Assembly: GCA_035461525.1 (NCBI GenBank)
Contig: DATHVD010000019.1
Coordinates: 1 to 58,045 of the forward strand
Direction: 5' to 3'
Source: JAIBJN01 sp035461525
Lineage (GTDB): Bacteria > Actinomycetota > Thermoleophilia > Gaiellales > Gaiellaceae
DNA length: 58,045 bases
Position numbers and translations under genes: made by a program. This document shows positions 41,230-50,142 of the stretch, piece after piece. The first letter of the stretch is position 1. The number at the start of each line of letters is the position of its first letter. The notes beneath the pieces were generated by a model, which had not been told where the DNA came from, searched no databases, and saw only the letters and a list, made by a program, of their open reading frames with translations.

Positions 41230-42492
41230 ATGACTCTCCGCCGCCTCCTCACCGAGCCCTTCCGCGCCAGCACGTGGAGCCGGACGGCGTACGCGCTTCT
41301 CGCGCTTCCGCTCGGCGTCTTCTGGTTCAGCCTGCTCGTCTCGCTGTTCGCCGTGAGCGCGAGCCTGATCCTCTTCGTCGTCGGCCTGCCGCTCCTCGCG
41401 CTCACCGTCTGGATCGCGCGCGCCGGCGCGAGCGCGGAGCGCCTCCTCGCGGCGTCGCTCCTCGGGGTCGAGATCCCCCCGCCGCCGCCCGAGGCGACGG
41501 AGGGCTACCGGCCCCTGCGCCGCTTCCTCGCCCCCCTCGCGAGCCCGGCGGCCTGGCGGGAGGTGGTCTACCTCCTGCTCCTCTTCCCGATCGGGATCGT
41601 CCTGTTCGTCGCAGCCGTCGTCCTCTGGTCGATGGCGCTCGCGTGGGTGACGGCGCCGGCCTGGTCTCTCGCGCTTTCCGAGGACAGCCGAGGCGACGTC
41701 TTCTGGGGCCCGCTCGACCCGCCGCTGGCGTGGGCCGGGGTCGTCGCCGCGGGCGTCGCGCTCCTCCTCGTCACCCCCTGGATCCTGCGCGGCCTTCTCG
41801 CGCTCCACGCCGCCCTCATGCGGGCCCTCCTCGGCCCCACCAGGGGCGAGCTCGAGCGAGCCGCCGCGCGGGCGGCCGAGCAGCGCGACCTCGCGGTCTC
41901 GGCCGCGTCCGGGGAGCGGCGCCAGATCGAGCGCGACCTGCACGACGGCGCGCAGGCGCGCCTCGTCGCGCTCGCCGTTGACCTCGACCGGGCGCGGCGG
42001 CGGCTCGAGGAGGGCGCACCGCCGGAAGAGGCGGCCGGGCTCGTCCGCGACGCGCACGAGAGCGCGAAGGAGGCGCTCGCCGACATCCGCGACCTCGCGC
42101 GCGGCATCCACCCGGCCGTCCTCCGCGACCGCGGGCTCGACGCGGCGCTCTCCGCGCTCGCAGCGCGCTGCGTGGTTCCCGTCACCGTCGCGGCAGAGCT
42201 CGAAGACAGGCCGCCCGAGCCCGTGGAGGCGGCCGCCTACTTCGTCGTCGCCGAGGCGCTTGCGAACGTCGCCCGCCACAGCCGGGCCGAGCACGCCTCG
42301 GTCTCCGTCGCGCGCGACGACGGCGTCCTCGTCGTCGAGGTGCGCGACGACGGCGTCGGCGGAGCCGAGGAGGCCGGCGGCTCGGGGCTCGCCGGCCTGC
42401 GCGAGCGCGTCGGGGCGCTCGGTGGGACGCTCGTGGTCGAGAGCCCGCCTGGCGGGCCCACGGCGATCACGGCGGTGCTCCCGTGCGCGTAA
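41230..42492 (+). CDS. NarL-type sensor histidine kinase
   Basis: 420 residues. An N-terminal membrane sensor of four helices (about 20-60, 112-145, 166-195) resembles the 'putative sensor' domain found in actinobacterial LiaS/DesK-like kinases. The HisKA_3 region has His238 in RQIERDLHDGAQARL, and HATPase_c carries EALANVARHS, VRDDGVGG and GSGLAGLRERVGALGG. TACAGT (41212-41217) precedes ATG 41230 by 12 nt. The 3' end overlaps the response-regulator gene by 10 bp. Confidence 0.92.
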   Translation: MTLRRLLTEPFRASTWSRTAYALLALPLGVFWFSLLVSLFAVSASLILFVVGLPLLALTVWIARAGASAERLLAASLLGVEIPPPPPEATEGYRPLRRFLAPLASPAAWREVVYLLLLFPIGIVLFVAAVVLWSMALAWVTAPAWSLALSEDSRGDVFWGPLDPPLAWAGVVAAGVALLLVTPWILRGLLALHAALMRALLGPTRGELERAAARAAEQRDLAVSAASGERRQIERDLHDGAQARLVALAVDLDRARRRLEEGAPPEEAAGLVRDAHESAKEALADIRDLARGIHPAVLRDRGLDAALSALAARCVVPVTVAAELEDRPPEPVEAAAYFVVAEALANVARHSRAEHASVSVARDDGVLVVEVRDDGVGGAEEAGGSGLAGLRERVGALGGTLVVESPPGGPTAITAVLPCA

Positions 42493-43121
42493 TCGTCATC
42501 GAGGACTCGGGGCTCCTGCGCGACGCCCTCGGCCGGCTCCTCGCCGACTTCGACGTCGAGGTGGCCGAGACGCTCCCGACCGGGGACGCGCTCGTCCGCG
42601 CCTACCGCGAGCATCGGCCCGACGTCTGCGTCGTCGACGTCCGCCTGCCGCCGACCTTCACGGACGAGGGCGTGCGCGCGGCCGCGGGCCTGCGCGAGAA
42701 GCACCCGGAGGCGAGGGTGCTTCTTCTCTCGCAGGCGGTCGAGGAGCGGTACGCGCGCGAGCTGCTCGCGCAGCGGAGCGAGGGGCTCGGCTACCTGCTC
42801 AAGGACCGGGTCGCCGACGGGGCCGAGTTCGTCGAGGCGCTCCACCGCGTGGCCGCCGACGGCACGGCCCTCGACCCCGAGGTCGTGCGCCAGCTCCTCG
42901 TCCGGCGCCGGGCGATCGACGACCTCAGCCCGCGGGAGCGCCAGGTGCTGGAGCTCATGGCCGAGGGGCGCTCGAACGCCGCCATCGCCCGCCGGCTCGT
43001 CGTCACCGAGCGGGCCGTGGAGAAGCACGTCGCGAACATCTTCGGGAAGCTGCGGCTCCCGCCGAGCGGCGACGACCACCGCCGCGTCCTCGCGGTGCTC
43101 GCCTGGCTCCGCGACACCTAG
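42483..43121 (+). CDS. NarL/LuxR-type response regulator
   Basis: 212 residues: receiver (about 1-125; Asp7/Asp8 region IVIEDSG, phospho-acceptor Asp52 in VCVVDVRLPP, Lys in YLLKDRV) and LuxR HTH (about 143-205: LSPRERQVLELMAEGRSNAA, VEKHVANIFGKLRL). It is the cognate regulator of the overlapping upstream kinase. The receiver shares the unusual LLLSQA..E..YA.ELL pattern with the receiver fused to the cyclase at 13315-14289, so the two are close relatives. Starts at GTG 42483. Confidence 0.93.
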   Translation: MRVIVIEDSGLLRDALGRLLADFDVEVAETLPTGDALVRAYREHRPDVCVVDVRLPPTFTDEGVRAAAGLREKHPEARVLLLSQAVEERYARELLAQRSEGLGYLLKDRVADGAEFVEALHRVAADGTALDPEVVRQLLVRRRAIDDLSPRERQVLELMAEGRSNAAIARRLVVTERAVEKHVANIFGKLRLPPSGDDHRRVLAVLAWLRDT

Positions 43122-43153
43122 CTCGCTCCGAGAGAGCTGTTGTCAGGAGCACG

Positions 43154-44128
43154 TCACGAGCCGCGGGCCTCTTCGGGCGGCTCCTGCGAGCTCGCGGGCG
43201 GGCGGGCGCGCGCCGCCACGATGCCGCCGGCGAGGAGCGCGGCCTCGACGAGCGTGATCGCCAGCCGGTTGACGACCGTCGCCCCGAGCGCGGCTCCCGC
43301 GGGCACGATCACGACCATCAGCCCGTACATCGACGCCTCGCGCACTCCGAGCCCGGAGGGGGCGATGACGAAGAGCACGGCGACGATGGCCCCGACGGCC
43401 GCCGCGCCGCCGAGGTACGGGATCGTCGAGACGCCCGGGTCGGCGTCGAGCGACCGCAGCATCAGGTAGAGCGCCGTGCCGCCCACGACCCACGTGAACG
43501 CGTAGTAGAGGAGGAGGCCGGCGAGCGCCCGGTAGGGCAGCCGGGGCGGCTCCGGCGCGCCGAAGCGGCGAAAGATCGCGCGGGCGAGCGCGGTGAAGAC
43601 CCGGGGGTGCAGGAGGACGGCGACGACGGCGCCGAAGGCGAGCAGCGGCGCGAGCGGCGCGTCGACGGCCTCGATCGCGGCCAGCCCGCCGAGGAAGACG
43701 AGGATGCCGGCGAGCGCCGAGAGCCCGGCCTCGAGCAGGATCGAGCTGAGGACCAGCGAGGTGTTCTCGACGCCTCCAGCGCGCCGCAGCCAGACGATGC
43801 GGGCGATCGGCGTCCAGACGCCGCCAGGGACGTACTTGGCCAGCATCGAGGCCATCTCGGCCTGCAGCGCGACCTGGTAGGTGACCCGGATGTCGAAGGC
43901 GCGCAGGAGCACCTGCCAGCCGACCACGAAGAGGAGGTAGTAGGCCGCGAGGACGGCGTGCGCGGCGACGAGGAGGGCGGGATCCGCGTCGCGGAGGCGC
44001 GGGAGGGCTTCGGCCCACGTGTCCCGGAGCGCCCAGCCGAGGAAGCCGAGCACGGCGAGGACGAACGCAAGCTGCAGGCCGACGAGCACGGGCCGGCGGC
44101 GGAGGACCGCAAGGAGCCGACTCGCCAC
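43154..44128 (-). CDS. LPG-synthase-type (UPF0104/YbhN-like) membrane protein
   Basis: 324 residues with about eight helices and the family motifs YVPGGVWTPIARIVWLRRAG (the conserved PG.....R region) and APSGLGVREASMYGLM near the C-terminus. This is the flippase-like half of lysylphosphatidylglycerol synthases (YbhN/AglD family); the aminoacyl-transferase domain is absent. It probably handles lipid-linked substrates. GTG 44128 has TAGACT six bases upstream. Confidence 0.85.
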   Translation of the reverse strand: MASRLLAVLRRRPVLVGLQLAFVLAVLGFLGWALRDTWAEALPRLRDADPALLVAAHAVLAAYYLLFVVGWQVLLRAFDIRVTYQVALQAEMASMLAKYVPGGVWTPIARIVWLRRAGGVENTSLVLSSILLEAGLSALAGILVFLGGLAAIEAVDAPLAPLLAFGAVVAVLLHPRVFTALARAIFRRFGAPEPPRLPYRALAGLLLYYAFTWVVGGTALYLMLRSLDADPGVSTIPYLGGAAAVGAIVAVLFVIAPSGLGVREASMYGLMVVIVPAGAALGATVVNRLAITLVEAALLAGGIVAARARPPASSQEPPEEARGS

Positions 44129-44193
44129 GGGACGAGTCTAGGCACCCGGGGAGGCCGGACGGCGGACGAACGGCAGCCTCGCGGCCGCGGGGC

Positions 44194-44494
44194 TCACGTG
44201 CGGAGCCGTCCAGTCGGCACGAAGGGCAGCGGCACGGGCACGACGGCGTACGGCGTCCCGTGGCCGCACGGCTGGCACGCGCCCGCCGTGTAGAAGGCCC
44301 ACCATCGTCTTGCCCTGGACCCGGTGCTGCCCGGGAAAGACGACGCCGCCGTGCGAGTCCCGCCACGTGACTGGCAGCTCGCGCTCGTCGTAGGCGGTCT
44401 CCGTCTCGTCGCCGTCCGGGTCGGTGAGCGAGACGAGGTCGCGGCCGTCGTCCGCGTCGTCCGTAAGGACATCCGGCAACTCGTTCGAGGACAC
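44194..44494 (-). pseudogene. small gene interrupted by a one-base insertion
   Basis: From GTG 44494 the product is acidic and protein-like (VLTDDADDGRDLVSLTDPDG ... VFPGQHRVQGKT). It then continues convincingly only in the next frame (WWAFYTAGACQPCGHGTPYA ... FVPTGRLRT, TGA at 44194). Removing one A on the minus strand (plus-strand T 44305) joins them into a 99-residue protein. Without correction the frame runs on to 44138 as low-quality sequence. This is either a young pseudogene or a base-calling error. No family recognised; it has a CxxC. Confidence 0.55.
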
Positions 44495-44573
44495 CCTCCC
44501 TGCAGGGCGATGCGGTTGACGCCCGCCGGGAGTGGATCACGTCGACGAGGAGGAGCGCGCGGCCCCCGGCGCC

Positions 44574-46100
44574 TCAGTCCGCCGGAAGCGAGCGCCGCCC
44601 GAGGTCGCGCGTCGCCGGCCCCTGGAGGAGCGTCCCGTCGGCGGCGAAGCGCGAGCCGTGGCAGGGGCACTCCCACGTGCGGTCGGCGGAGCTCCAGCCG
44701 ACGAGGCACCCCAGGTGCGGGCAGCGGGCCGAGAGGACGTGGAGCTTGCCGGTGTCGTCGCGGTGGACGGCGTAGTGGCGTCCGCGGACCCGCGCCACCG
44801 TCCCCTCTCCGGGGGCGAGCCCGTCGACGTCTTCGCGGCCCGGCCGCGGGCGGAGGCGCTCGCCGGCGAAGCGCGCCGCGACCTCGGCGTTCTCGAGCGC
44901 GAGCTTCGTCGCTCCCGACCGCACGCCCGTGCGGGTCGCGTCGTAGAGCTCCGCCCACGGGCTCGGCCGGCCGAGGATCGCGTCGGCGAGCATCGACGCC
45001 GCGAACGTCCCCTTCGTGAGCCCCCACTTGGCGAAGCCCGTCGCCGTGAGAACGCGGTCGCTCCCCGGGCGCAGGCGGCCGATGAACGGGAGGCCGTCCA
45101 CCGGGACGAAGTCGTGCGCCGACCAGCGGTGCTCGGCCCCCTCGACGCCGAAGCGCTCGCGCAGGAAGGCCTCGAGGGCCCGGTAGCGCCGCTCCGTGTC
45201 CGGCTCGGCGCCCGGCTTGTGCCCCTCGCCGCCGACGATCAGGTGGCGGGAGCCGTCGGGCCCGGGAGCCGAGCGGATCGACCGGGTGGGGCCGCCGACG
45301 CTCAGGTACATCCCGCGCGGGGCCTCTTCGGACCCGACGGGGGCGGAGACCGCGTAGGACTTGACCGGGTGGGCGCGGGCGAAGAAGAGCCCCCGGTCGA
45401 GGAAGGGGAGCTGGGTGGCGACGACGACGTGACGCGCCCGCACGACGCCGGTCGCGGTCCGGACCGTGCAGAGGGCGCCCGTCTCGACGCCGCTCGCCCG
45501 CGTAGACTCGAAGACGAGGCCGCCGTTCTCACGGATCCGGGCCGCGAGGGCCTGCAGGTAGCGGAGCGGGTGGAACTGCGCCTGGCCGCCGACACGGATC
45601 GCCGCGGCGACCGGGAAGGGTAGGCCGACGTCGGTCTCGAGCTCGGCCCCGACCCCGGCCTCCCGCATCGCCTCCGCCTCCTCGCGCAGGTCGGCGACCC
45701 GCTCGGCGCGCTCGGTGTAGACGACGTTGTCCGCCGGCTCCCAGTCGCAGTCGACGCCGAGCGTGCGGACGCGCTCCTCGATCGCCGCGATCGCCGCCCG
45801 GTTCGACTCGGCGTAGAGCCGTGCGGCCTCGCGGCCGTGCTGTGAGCGGAGGCGCGCGTACACGAGCCCGTGGCCCACGGTGAGCTTGGCGGTCGTGAGA
45901 CCGGTCGTCCCCTGGCCGAGGCGGCCGAGCTCGAGGAGCGCGACGCTCCGGCCCGCCTCCACGAGGAGGTGCGCGGCGGTGACGCCGACGATTCCGCCTC
46001 CGATCACGGCCACGTCCACGTCGAGCTCGCCGTCGAGCTGCGGATAGGCGGTCGTCGGGCTCGTGGCCTGCCAGAGCGACCGGGTGCGGAGCTGCGTCAC
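44574..46100 (-). CDS. FAD-dependent oxidoreductase with C-terminal Rieske [2Fe-2S] domain
   Basis: 508 residues. The DAO-type FAD domain (about 28-385) starts with VDVAVIGGGIVGVTAAHLLVEAG (GxGxxG), with GLTTAKLTVGHG and HDFVPVDGLPFIGRL. The C-terminal Rieske domain (about 420-505) has the full ligand set CPHLGC and CPCHGSRF. This architecture ('gamma-glutamylputrescine oxidase-like plus Rieske') is widespread in Actinomycetota and Bacillus (YhfW) with unknown substrate. The cluster probably passes electrons from the flavin to an acceptor. It is the third of several minus-strand genes but has its own 79-bp spacer. Confidence 0.92.
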   Translation of the reverse strand: MTQLRTRSLWQATSPTTAYPQLDGELDVDVAVIGGGIVGVTAAHLLVEAGRSVALLELGRLGQGTTGLTTAKLTVGHGLVYARLRSQHGREAARLYAESNRAAIAAIEERVRTLGVDCDWEPADNVVYTERAERVADLREEAEAMREAGVGAELETDVGLPFPVAAAIRVGGQAQFHPLRYLQALAARIRENGGLVFESTRASGVETGALCTVRTATGVVRARHVVVATQLPFLDRGLFFARAHPVKSYAVSAPVGSEEAPRGMYLSVGGPTRSIRSAPGPDGSRHLIVGGEGHKPGAEPDTERRYRALEAFLRERFGVEGAEHRWSAHDFVPVDGLPFIGRLRPGSDRVLTATGFAKWGLTKGTFAASMLADAILGRPSPWAELYDATRTGVRSGATKLALENAEVAARFAGERLRPRPGREDVDGLAPGEGTVARVRGRHYAVHRDDTGKLHVLSARCPHLGCLVGWSSADRTWECPCHGSRFAADGTLLQGPATRDLGRRSLPAD

Positions 46101-46133
46101 GATCCTTCTCGGATACCCCGCTCGGGCGTGTCC

Positions 46134-46796
46134 CTACACCGCTCGACGCTCCGCCGCGAGCAGGGAGACGACCTCCTCGCTCGCTACCTGGCCGAATTCC
46201 GCGTACCAGAAGGCGACGGCGCCGAAGAAGAGCGGCCGCTCCAGGCAGACGACCTCGTCCGCCTCGGCCCCGAGCGCCTCCACCGTCTCGTCCGGGCCGA
46301 CCGGGACGGCGACCACGACCCGCGCGGCGCCGGCCCGCCTCGCCCAGCGGATCGCGGCGCGCATCGTCGCGCCCGTTGCGAGCCCGTCGTCGGCGAGGAT
46401 CACGGTCTCCCCGGCCGGGTCGAGCGCCGGGACGTCGGCGTGCAGCACGCGGTCGAGCTCCTCCGCGCGCGCGAGAGCCTCGGCGACCGCCGCCTCTAGG
46501 ACCTCGTCCCCGAGGCCCTCGGCGCTCCGGACGAACCGCCCGCCGCCGGGCGTGACCGCGCCGATCGCGTACTCGGGCTGCCGCGGATGGCCGATCTTGC
46601 GCACGGCGAGGACGTCGAGGGGAAGGCCCAGGCCCCGGGCGATCTCCGCGGCGGGCACGATGCCTCCCCGGGCCAAGCCGACGACGACGCCGTCCCGGAT
46701 CCCGTGGGCGGCGAGGGCTCGGGCCAGGCGGCGTCCGGCCTCCTCGCGGCTGCGGAAGAGCGGGCTCGGCGGGACCGCGTACGGCGACCGGGTCAC
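46134..46796 (-). CDS. phosphoribosyltransferase family protein
   Basis: A protein of 220 residues with VVVGLARGGIVPAAEIARGL, VRKIGHPRQPEYAIGAV and the PRPP-binding motif VILADDGLATGATM. Its length and motifs match the type-I PRTases often paired with or fused to dienelactone-hydrolase-like proteins. That is the case here: GTG 46796 overlaps the TGA of the hydrolase gene upstream. Specific base substrate unknown. Confidence 0.9.
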   Translation of the reverse strand: MTRSPYAVPPSPLFRSREEAGRRLARALAAHGIRDGVVVGLARGGIVPAAEIARGLGLPLDVLAVRKIGHPRQPEYAIGAVTPGGGRFVRSAEGLGDEVLEAAVAEALARAEELDRVLHADVPALDPAGETVILADDGLATGATMRAAIRWARRAGAARVVVAVPVGPDETVEALGAEADEVVCLERPLFFGAVAFWYAEFGQVASEEVVSLLAAERRAV

Positions 46797-47464
46797 GCGG
46801 GTTCCGGCAGGTGGCGCACGAACCAGTCGCACGCGAGCGCGGCGACCTGCTCCAGCGCCCCGCGCTCCTCGAAGAGGTGTGTGGCGCCCGGGACGACCTC
46901 GAGGGCCGCCTCGCCCGGGAGCCGGGCGAGCGCCTCGCGGTTGAGACCGAGGACGAGCGCGTCGTCGCCGCCCACGATCAGCAGGGTCGGGCTGCGGACC
47001 TCCGCGAGCCGCTCCCCCGCGAGATCGGGCCGCCCGCCGCGGGACACGACGGCCCGGATCCGCGCGCCGAGGTCGGCGGCGGCACAGAGCGCGGCCGCCG
47101 CGCCGGTGCTCGCCCCGAAGTAGCCGAGTGGGAGTCCCGCCGTCTCCTGCCGCTCGGCGAGCCAGCGCGTGGCGCCCTCGAGCCGGCCCGCCAGGAGGCC
47201 CACGTCGAACACGTTCTCGCGCGCGTCGGCCTCCGACGGGGTGAGGAGGTCGATGAGGAGCGTCGCGATCCCGGCCTCGTCGAGAACGCCGCTGACGAGC
47301 CTGTTGCGCGGGCTGAGGCGGCTGCTCCCGCTTCCGTGGGCGAAGGCGACGCACCCGAACGCGCCAGGAGGGATCGTCAGGTCGCCGGGGAGCTCGAGCC
47401 GCCCCGAGCGGGCGCGCGGGTCGCCGGCAGGGAAGCCGATGAGATGGGTCGTGGAATCGCTCAC
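46793..47464 (-). CDS. alpha/beta hydrolase (dienelactone hydrolase-like)
   Basis: 223 residues: FAHGSGSSRLSPRN at the oxyanion loop, nucleophile elbow GYFGASTGAAAAL (GxSxG), acid Asp in VGGDDALVLGLN and His in PGATHLFEERG. The family is commonly found fused or adjacent to a phosphoribosyltransferase, as here, with a four-base overlap. No signal peptide. Substrate unknown. GTG 47464 is the best start for the domain. Confidence 0.88.
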   Translation of the reverse strand: MSDSTTHLIGFPAGDPRARSGRLELPGDLTIPPGAFGCVAFAHGSGSSRLSPRNRLVSGVLDEAGIATLLIDLLTPSEADARENVFDVGLLAGRLEGATRWLAERQETAGLPLGYFGASTGAAAALCAAADLGARIRAVVSRGGRPDLAGERLAEVRSPTLLIVGGDDALVLGLNREALARLPGEAALEVVPGATHLFEERGALEQVAALACDWFVRHLPEPA

Positions 47465-47690
47465 CCGACATGTCCCTCGCGGTGAGAACCGGAGAAAGGT
47501 TCGTCGAGCCGGTGGCGCTTTCGTCCACTTCACCGGGTGACCCGTCGGCTTCCGCCTATCTGCCTCCCGGTGGAGCTTCGGCCTACTTGCGCTCCGTGCT
47601 CGACGCAAGGCGGAGGCTATGCCCGGGCGGGAGCCGGGCCATCGGGGAAAGTACTGATTCCGCGCTCCGCGAATCCGCTGACGAGCCGGA

Positions 47691-48404
47691 TCAGCGGCCT
47701 CCCGCGGCGCAGATCGCGATGACGACGAGCCGCCAGGGCGCCGACGCCGACGCGAACGCCTCGGCGGTCGCCCCCCAGGAGCCCTCTCCGGTCGGCACGC
47801 TCGAGACAATCGCCACCCCGCGCGTCTCGCCGTCGATCGCGCCGCCGCCGGCGACGACGAACGTTCCGTCCGGGCACGAGGCCTCGACCGGCCCTCGGGT
47901 CTCCTCGAGCGTGCGCTCGCTCGCCGCCTGGACGACCTCGACGCTCGCCAGGTAGGCGCCTGCCTCGAGGCCTCCGAGCGCCGCCGCGTCGCCGGCGAGC
48001 GCCGCCTCCGGCACACGCGCGAGCGTCCCCTCCCTGATCGTCGCGCCCGGGAGGGTGTCGCGGGCGACGTTCTGGCCGGTGACGACGAAGCGGCCGAGTG
48101 CGGTCGTCCCGACGGCGCCCTCGGCGAGCTTCTCGGCCGTGACGAAGCCGTCAGCGAGCTTCTCGGCCGTGACGGAGCCGTCGGCGAGCGCGACCGGCGT
48201 CCCGTCACCGGCCGCGTCGACCTCGCGGTCGAGCGCGACGAGGGCGACGACGAGCGCGATCACGGCGACGGCGAGCAGGACACCGAGCACGAGCGCCGCG
48301 ACCGCGAGTGCGCGGTTCGTGACGATCCGCCGCTCCTCCTCCTGCAGCCGCTGCTCGAGGGTGTCCGGGGTCGAGTCGCCGTACCTCCCGCCTCGCGGGT
48401 CCAT
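47691..48404 (-). CDS. membrane-anchored protein with VTAEKLA-type short repeats
   Basis: 237 residues. A charged cytoplasmic N-terminus (about 1-28) and one membrane helix (about 30-58, VAALVLGVLLAVAVIALVVA) precede an exported region with short repeats (GSVTAEKLADG, FVTAEKLAEG, AVGTTAL). A beta-rich domain follows, with a single Cys near ASCPDGTFVVAGGGAID and a second in IAICAAGG. The repeat style is like collagen-tail or spike-type stalks. Function unknown. The 226-bp spacer towards 47464 holds no gene but several dyads. Confidence 0.7.
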   Translation of the reverse strand: MDPRGGRYGDSTPDTLEQRLQEEERRIVTNRALAVAALVLGVLLAVAVIALVVALVALDREVDAAGDGTPVALADGSVTAEKLADGFVTAEKLAEGAVGTTALGRFVVTGQNVARDTLPGATIREGTLARVPEAALAGDAAALGGLEAGAYLASVEVVQAASERTLEETRGPVEASCPDGTFVVAGGGAIDGETRGVAIVSSVPTGEGSWGATAEAFASASAPWRLVVIAICAAGGR

Positions 48405-48499
48405 GGTCGCCTCCCGTCGTCGCGTGCGTGGACGCCGTCAGGGTGCCCGGCCCCCCGGACACCCGCATCCGGGTCTTCGCCCAGCGCGGTTTCGGCGAA

Positions 48500-49438
48500 C
48501 TACGCGGCCGGCACGCCGGCCCGGAGCGCGCGCACGTGCGAGCGGAGAGCGGCGGCGGGGCGCAGCGTCCGCAGCATCAGCATCGCGGCCGCGACTCCCA
48601 CGATCGCGTTCACCGCCGTGACGGCCGCCTGCATCCCGAGAGAGAACGAGACGAGCGCCGTCGTGGACGCCGTCGCGTGCAGGAAGGTGGCGAGGAGGAC
48701 CTGCTGCGTCCCCACCCCGCCGGGGGTCGGGACGACGGTGGCGAGGCCGCCGACCATGACGACGATCAGCGCCGCGGCCAGGCTCGCCGGCACGCCGAAG
48801 GCGGCGAGAAGGAAGTACGCTGCCCCGATCCGGCACGCCCAGGCGGAGAGCTGGACGGGAACGACCTCGGTCGCGTAGCGCCGCGGCGAGCCCAGGATGG
48901 CGGCGCCGGCCCGCAGCCCTTCCCAGATCGTCCTCGCCTGCGGCGCGAGGCGGCGGCGCAGGAGGACCATGGCCGCGACGAGAGCAAGCGCCGCGGGGAC
49001 GACGATCTCGGGCCGCGCGGCGACGAGCGCCGGCAGGCCTGGCAGCGAGGGGAGCCCCGGAGGGCTCGGCAGGAGGCCGAGGGCCGCGAGGAGACCGATG
49101 AGGCCGGCCCCGAGGACGACGTCGAAGAGCGAGACGACGCCCATCGAGGAGGCGATCGTGGGCACGGACGACCCGCGGATGCGCGTCCGCACGAGCGCGA
49201 TCTTGGCGAGGTCGCCGCCCCGCACCGGGGTGAAGGCGTTGATCGCCACGCCCGCGGCGTATGCGCCTGCGATCCCGAGCAGCGGCACCGGGCGGTCGGG
49301 GTAGGCGGCCCGGAGCACGTTCCGCCACGCGAGCGAGCGAAAGCCGAAGTTGGCGAGGTGGAAGACGAGCGCGGCGAGGAGGAAGCGCGGATCGACGCCC
49401 GCGATGGTGTCCACCACCGTTCCCAGGGTCTCCTGCAC
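48500..49438 (-). CDS. LPG-synthase-type (UPF0104/YbhN-like) membrane protein
   Basis: 312 residues with seven to eight helices: FTPVRGGDLAKIALVRTRI (the conserved P.R.GD..K motif of the family) and VVPTPGGVGTQQVLLATFL. As with the gene at 43154, it is the flippase-like half of MprF without the transferase domain. GTG 49438 lies 2 nt after the stop of the GDPD gene, so the two are co-transcribed and may act on the same phospholipids. Confidence 0.87.
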   Translation of the reverse strand: MQETLGTVVDTIAGVDPRFLLAALVFHLANFGFRSLAWRNVLRAAYPDRPVPLLGIAGAYAAGVAINAFTPVRGGDLAKIALVRTRIRGSSVPTIASSMGVVSLFDVVLGAGLIGLLAALGLLPSPPGLPSLPGLPALVAARPEIVVPAALALVAAMVLLRRRLAPQARTIWEGLRAGAAILGSPRRYATEVVPVQLSAWACRIGAAYFLLAAFGVPASLAAALIVVMVGGLATVVPTPGGVGTQQVLLATFLHATASTTALVSFSLGMQAAVTAVNAIVGVAAAMLMLRTLRPAAALRSHVRALRAGVPAA

Positions 49439-49440
49439 GC

Positions 49441-50142
49441 CTAGGCCTCCTCGGACTCGAGGGCGACGGGCTGGACGAGGCCGGGCCGGTCGCTGATGAG
49501 CCCGTCGACTCCGTGCGCGAGCAGCTCCCGCGCGCGCTCGACCGTGTTCACGGGCCAGGTCAGGACGAGGTCGGCGACCTCGCGCACCTCGCGCACGGTA
49601 TGGGAGTCGAGGAGCCGCTCGTGAATCGAGATGCCCTCGACCCGGCCTCCGGCGAGCCGCCGCCGGAGCCGCTCGAGCTGCCGCGCGCTGCCGACGGAGT
49701 GGAGGCGGCGGACGCCCGGGACGCCCTCGAACGGATCGAGGAGCGACCAGCTCCGCGCGCAGAGCGTCACCCCGGCTCCCGCCTCGAGCCGGGGCGCGAG
49801 CTGCAGGAGCAGGAGCTGGCTCAGCCGGCGATCGCGGCCCTTGAGGTCGAGGAGGAGCTCCGTCCGGCGCGCGACGGCGGCGAGCAGCTCAGGCACGAGG
49901 AGGCGCGGGGCCACGGGGCTCGCCAGCTTCCAGCGGTCCCAGAGAATCGGGATCGGGCCGATCGTCTTCAGGTGGCGCACCTCGAGGCGGCCTCGGAAGA
50001 GGCGTACGTCCGCCTCGATCGCCCTCACTCCCAGCCTCTCCGCGGCATGCAGAGTCGCCAGCGAGTTCCCGGACCTGTGCGCGATCACGAACGGACGGCT
50101 CGCCGGCCTGGTCGCTCGTCTCCCGCGGCCGTTCACCGCCAC
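49441..50142 (-). CDS. glycerophosphodiester phosphodiesterase
   Basis: About 233 residues of a GDPD TIM barrel: FVIAHRSGN (catalytic HR), AIEADVRLFRGRLEVRH (the E-x-D metal site and H), LLLDLKG, and the closing VNTVERARELLAHGVDGLISDRP. It hydrolyses glycerophosphodiesters to glycerol 3-phosphate plus alcohol, using a divalent metal. GTG 50142 is preferred; GTG 50136 or TTG 50163 are possible. Its first ~250 bp overlap the 3' end of the PAP2 reading frame in another frame. No signal peptide seen. Confidence 0.85.
   Translation of the reverse strand: MAVNGRGRRATRPASRPFVIAHRSGNSLATLHAAERLGVRAIEADVRLFRGRLEVRHLKTIGPIPILWDRWKLASPVAPRLLVPELLAAVARRTELLLDLKGRDRRLSQLLLLQLAPRLEAGAGVTLCARSWSLLDPFEGVPGVRRLHSVGSARQLERLRRRLAGGRVEGISIHERLLDSHTVREVREVADLVLTWPVNTVERARELLAHGVDGLISDRPGLVQPVALESEEA

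Noticed and set aside
47465..47690. c-di-GMP-like aptamer in the spacer before the hydrolase gene
   Set aside because: The minus strand has GTGGACGAAAGCGCCAC, faintly like the GEMM core, but the conserved ACGCAAAGCC and partner stem are missing.
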